DNA from: Pelargonium nanum
Taxonomy: Eukaryota; Streptophyta; Magnoliopsida; Geraniales; Geraniaceae
DNA length: 26,119 bases
Assembly: GCA_036897485.1 (NCBI GenBank)
Contig: JAYMTF010001123.1
Span: 1-26,119 of the forward strand
Direction: 5' to 3'
Position 1 is the first letter of the stretch. Every line of letters starts with the position of its first letter. A model generated the notes under the pieces. The model saw only the letters and a program-made list of their open reading frames with translations. It had not been told where the DNA came from and did no database searches. Below, one piece after another: positions 23,463 to 26,119 of this stretch. Position numbers and translations under genes: made by a program.

Positions 23463-23752
23463 ATTAAACTCACTCAACCGGTTGTAGTCAGTTTTTAAAT
23501 GTCATGTCAATAATTTTTTGACACAACATCACACGTCAAATATAGAGTTCACGTGTGCATGACACATCATACAAAATGTTGCGTCTTATTATTTTTTTTA
23601 CATCAAAATAAGCTAAAATGATGTCGTTTTGAATGTTATTTTTATTATGAATGATGAAAAATGAAACGGTGTGATGACGTGGCATGTCCACGTGGACTTG
23701 TATATGGCGTGGTGTGACGACAATCGGATTTACCTGGTTGAGTGAGTTTAAT
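23463..23752. mobile_element. 290-bp element with terminal inverted repeats, MITE candidate
   Basis: ATTAAACTCACTCAACC at 23463-23479 is matched exactly in inverse at 23736-23752. Complementarity resumes inside, after an 8-9-base gap (GGTTGTAGTC against GATTGTCGTC). There is no coding capacity. A clear target duplication is not visible, so the family (Mutator-like or other) is open. The inside carries ACGTGG and CACGTGG words. Confidence 0.6.
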
Positions 23753-24545
23753 CCATAATAAATATATTTTGCAATGGCTCCAACAAGACAAAACTCTAAT
23801 TAGGAGCTAAACTCAAAAAATGTGTCCGTCCAAAAGAGACAAACCATTTAATTTATTTTTTTTGGGTTGCACGTTCATTGAATGCAAAAAATTAAGGAAC
23901 TCAAATTCTATTTTGGGTATTTAAATTTTTACAAGAAATAATACTAATTTCATCTCAATATATACTATATATATATTTAGGGTGGTGATAAATACAAACC
24001 CAAAAAGGTTAAATCCACACCAATTTGGTTGTTTGGACGAAATTGCCCTCTACTTTAAATGAATAAACTTAAATCAATTTCTATCATCATATCAAATGGG
24101 ACCCACATATTAGTTACAAATAAAAATAAATTCAAATAAATCACCTTTTGACATTCAACTACATACACACCTATTGTTCAAAAAAAAAAAAAAAAAAAAA
24201 AAACTACATACACACCTATACGGATATAACTAAACAAATTCATTTTTTTTGTTTGGATTTACAATTAAAGTACAGTACTTTCAAAAAGAGAATCACAGTG
24301 ACCACCAGTGAACTCAAGTTGAGTTTTAGGAGAACAAAATTTTTTTTCTTCCTCCTTCAAGTTGAGCTTACAATTTATTCAAAATTGACAATAAGTTCTG
24401 GTTAGTATCTCTCAATATATTTCTTCTTCTTCTTTTTTGTACTATTTTTCATTGCAATTTTATTTCATCACAAAATCATTGTCAATTTTTTAAATGAGAT
24501 CATTGACAAAATGTTGATGACAAAAAATGCTTATAATTTCATATT
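23753..24545. other. Spacer between the MITE candidate and the Pack-MULE
   Basis: AT-rich, with no gene that I can support. It may include a leader exon for the FAR1/transposase-like gene beyond the Pack-MULE, because TCTG|GTTAGT near 24400 looks like a splice donor, but this is speculative. Confidence 0.35.
24157..24219. repeat. Oligo(A) tract between 18-bp direct repeats
   Basis: AACTACATACACACCTAT occurs at 24157-24174 and again, perfectly, at 24202-24219. Only TGTTC and about 22 A residues separate the copies. This looks like a very short poly(A)-ended retroposition with its target duplication; replication slippage is the alternative. Confidence 0.85.
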
Positions 24546-24909
24546 GGAAAAAATACCCTGTTGGTCCCTGTACTATCACGATTGGAACAAAATGGTCCAT
24601 GTACTTTAATATGGACCAAATTGGTCCTTGTACTATATTAATGTGAACCGAAATAGTCCATGCCGTCCAATTCCGTCAATCTTAGCCGTTAGAGTTGCCT
24701 ACGTGGAATTTTTTTAACCATTTTTTATTTTTTTTTTAATTCCAAATCACCCCCACTAATCCACCTGGCATCCACCTCACCTCCATGTCACCGCCACGTC
24801 ACCTCCACCTTATTCTTCCTCACTTCGCCGAAAAATCAATCACTTCGCCGGAAAATTCATAATTTCGTCGGAAAATTCATAAAATCGCCGAAAAATTCAC
24901 TCATTTTCC
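24546..24909 (+). repeat. Left terminal inverted repeat of the Pack-MULE
   Basis: This 364-bp end matches the reverse complement of 25605-25940 almost throughout. It holds several 'ggtcc(c/a/t)tgtact' words and, at its inner side, repeats of CTTCGCCG(G/A)AAAATTCAT. It is longer than the right end mainly because it has one more of these inner units. Confidence 0.93.
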
Positions 24910-25106
24910 GTCGACTACCGTCTTCTTGCTTCTTCCTATTTCTACCACTTCTTTGTATCACTTCGCCATTAGCATTACCTATACAAAACCATATCCCACC
25001 TAAAAACACTCTGTTTCTTCACTCACTCTGTTTTCAAGTGTATTACATGCAATGTTGGGCCTTTTAATTTCTTTCTTGATTTGCAGTACTTGTGTGTATT
25101 ACAGAG

Positions 25107-25386
25107 ATGAAGGAGAAGAATGAGAGTGGTGGTGGGTATGTGAGGGCGGATCAGATAGATCTGAAGAGGCTGGACGAGCAGCTGCAGAGGCACCTGAGCA
25201 GAGCATGGACCATGGAGACCAACAACAAGAAAGAAAACGAGGAGGACGAGAGACCCAACAATTTCAGGAGCAGAACAAGGCAGGAGTGGGAGATTGATCC
25301 CTCTAAGCTTCTAATCAAAGGTGTCATAGCTCGTGGAACCTTTGGCACCGTTCATCGAGGTGTTTATGATGGAATTGATGTTGCTG
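25107..25386 (+). pseudogene. Captured first coding exon of a Raf-like (STY13-type) protein kinase
   Basis: From the ATG at 25107 the frame reads MKEKNESGG, YVRADQIDLKRLDEQLQRHL, SRAWTME, then QEWEIDPSKLLIKGVIARGT and FGTVHRGVYDGIDVA, about 93 residues. This matches the N-terminus of plant Raf-like MAPKKK-type cytosolic kinases such as At5g50000. The glycine loop (ARGTFGTVHRG) is present; the catalytic lysine, HRD and DFG motifs are absent, so it cannot be an active kinase. It stops at GCTG|GTACCA, which looks like the parent gene's own donor; the codon would be completed as Val of the expected VAVK. Upstream, TTGATTTGCAG at 25076-25086 looks like the parent's leader-intron acceptor. The captured piece is therefore genomic, not a processed copy. 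Confidence 0.85.
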
Positions 25387-25462
25387 GTACCAATTCCTTC
25401 CTTCCCCAGTCTTTCATTTTCTTAAAAAACATTTTTTTTAGCATACCCATTTCTCAAAGGTG

Positions 25463-25567
25463 CCATTTTGGCCGAGTACGGGACCCACCGGCGGCGCCGG
25501 CCGGTACGGTGAGCCGTAGTGTCGCCGTTATTCGCTTTTGGGTGAAGATCTCCTTCAGAGTCGACAT
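25463..25567 (-). pseudogene. Captured N-terminal fragment of mitochondrial-type ribosomal protein L11 (uL11m), broken
   Basis: On the minus strand an ATG at 25567 opens MSTLKEIFTQKRITATLRLT and then VPAG, which is how plant mitochondrial L11 begins. The expected PPVGPVLGQ block is also present but in another frame, so about a dozen bases between the two blocks (the usual Gly-Ala-Arg-Pro-Ala part) seem lost. The fragment ends near 25463. It cannot make a working L11. The assignment rests on two separated motifs in the right order. Confidence 0.68.
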
Positions 25568-25604
25568 GGCTTGAGGTTGAGTTGGTGGAGAGAGTGAGGT
25601 TTGG

Positions 25605-25940
25605 GGAAAATGAGTGAATTTTTCGGCGATTTTATGAATTTTTCGGCGAAATTATGAATTTTCCGGCGAAGTGAGGAAGAAGAAGGTGGAGGTGACGTGG
25701 CGGTAACGTGGAGGTGAGGTGGATGCCAGGGGGATTAGTGGGGGTGATTTAGAATTAGAAAAAATGGTTACAAAATTCCACGTAGGCAACTTAACGGCTA
25801 AAATTGACGGAATTGGACGGCATGGACTATTTCGGTTCACATTAATATAGTACAGGGACCAATTTGGTCCATATTAAAGTAGTACAGGGACCATTTTGGT
25901 CCAATCGTGATAGTACAGGGACCAACAGGGTATTTTTTCC
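25605..25940 (-). repeat. Right terminal inverted repeat of the Pack-MULE
   Basis: This 336-bp inverted copy of 24546-24909 has a modest number of substitutions and small indels. The outer 40 bases of the two ends are identical, which suggests the element is not very old. Confidence 0.93.
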
Positions 25941-25965
25941 TTTTAGATTTTGAATATTGTGCGGA

Positions 25966-26119
25966 ATGGATGAGCAAAGTCATAACAACGTAGAATTAGA
26001 AGGTCAAACGTTTCAGACCCGTGAAGAGCTTCTTGAAGGTGTTCGAAAATTTTGTTCGTCAAAAGGTACGCTATTTCTATCAAAAATTCAAAGAAAGATA
26101 GGAGTGTTACTATTGGTTG
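25966..26119 (+). pseudogene. FAR1/Mutator-transposase-like N-terminus with a frameshift, runs off the window
   Basis: From the ATG at 25966 the frame reads MDEQSHNNVELEGQTFQTRE and ELLEGVRKFCSSKG. It then continues in the next frame as YAISIKNSKKDRSVTIG. The two parts join into the N-terminal zinc-cluster region found in FAR1-like proteins and Mutator-like transposases (TREELLE.VR...KGYAISIK.S.KDR). One base seems missing at about 26065-26066, inside the Gly codon before Tyr. CCTTTTAG at 25939-25946 in front looks like a splice acceptor. If the frameshift is real, this copy is dead; a sequencing error would also explain it. The rest lies outside the window. Confidence 0.7.

Larger units (their letters stand above)
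24546..25940. mobile_element. Pack-MULE: non-autonomous Mutator-like element with two captured gene fragments
   Basis: Long inverted ends (24546-24909 and 25605-25940) enclose about 700 bp of foreign sequence and no transposase. Both ends begin GGAAAAAATACCCTGTTGG. Inside are a kinase exon on the plus strand (25107-25386) and, on the minus strand, a fragment like mitochondrial ribosomal protein L11 (25463-25567). This is the defining layout of a Pack-MULE. Possible 9-bp target duplications are TTTCATATT (24537-24545) and TTTTAGATT (25941-25949), matching at 7 of 9 positions. The class assignment rests on long inverted repeats, terminal text and cargo. Confidence 0.85.

Noticed and set aside
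24148..24405. Plus-strand frame of 85 codons
   Set aside because: It reads through the oligo(A) tract as poly-lysine and has no domain.
1..26119. tRNA or rRNA genes
   Set aside because: I looked for B-box-like GGTTCGAATCC and cloverleaf patterns on both strands and found none that I could support.

Overview
The window is nuclear DNA of a flowering plant, most likely a eudicot. It is AT-rich, its genes have many introns bounded by GT and AG, and it carries plant transposon remains. All of its intact proteins are plant families. I cannot name the species. I read the genes by joining exons by hand and checking that every junction keeps phase.

Layout: (1) The end of a Stowaway-type MITE lies at 1-71. 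(2) The last four exons of a BUB3-like spindle-checkpoint WD40 gene (+) run to 2290; their last intron is filled by about six tandem copies of a ~155-bp unit. (3) A complete five-exon eIF5A gene (+) occupies 3729-5876. (4) A complete twelve-exon isopentenyl phosphate kinase gene (-), 6402-11365, lies tail to tail with eIF5A; its introns hold old transposon pieces. (5) An AT-rich spacer of about 2.5 kb follows. (6) A complete group I WRKY gene of the WRKY3/WRKY4 type (+) occupies 14079-17887. (7) A complete nine-exon DUF1336 (EDR2 C-terminal domain) gene (-), 18518-21300, lies tail to tail with WRKY. It has a probable 1.6-kb 5'UTR intron and a promoter near 23157. (8) From about 23.4 kb to the end the window is repeat territory: a 290-bp inverted-repeat element, an oligo(A) tract between 18-bp direct repeats, and a 1.4-kb Pack-MULE with ~340-365-bp terminal inverted repeats. 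Just beyond the Pack-MULE is a frameshifted FAR1/Mutator-transposase-like N-terminus that runs off the window.

The host genes are ordinary and do not form one pathway: mitotic checkpoint, translation, isoprenoid salvage, a transcription factor and a membrane-anchored protein of unknown role. From memory, BUB3.3 and an eIF5A gene are neighbours in Arabidopsis (At1g69400/At1g69410), as are WRKY4 and a DUF1336 gene (At1g13960/At1g13970). Two ancient gene pairs may therefore be preserved here.

The most unusual object is the Pack-MULE at 24546-25940. It carries two host-gene fragments in opposite orientations: the first coding exon of a Raf-like kinase, with its splice signals, and the N-terminus of what looks like mitochondrial ribosomal protein L11. 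The second most unusual is a four-fold 39-bp in-frame repeat in the DUF1336 gene, in which every unit also copies the splice acceptor.
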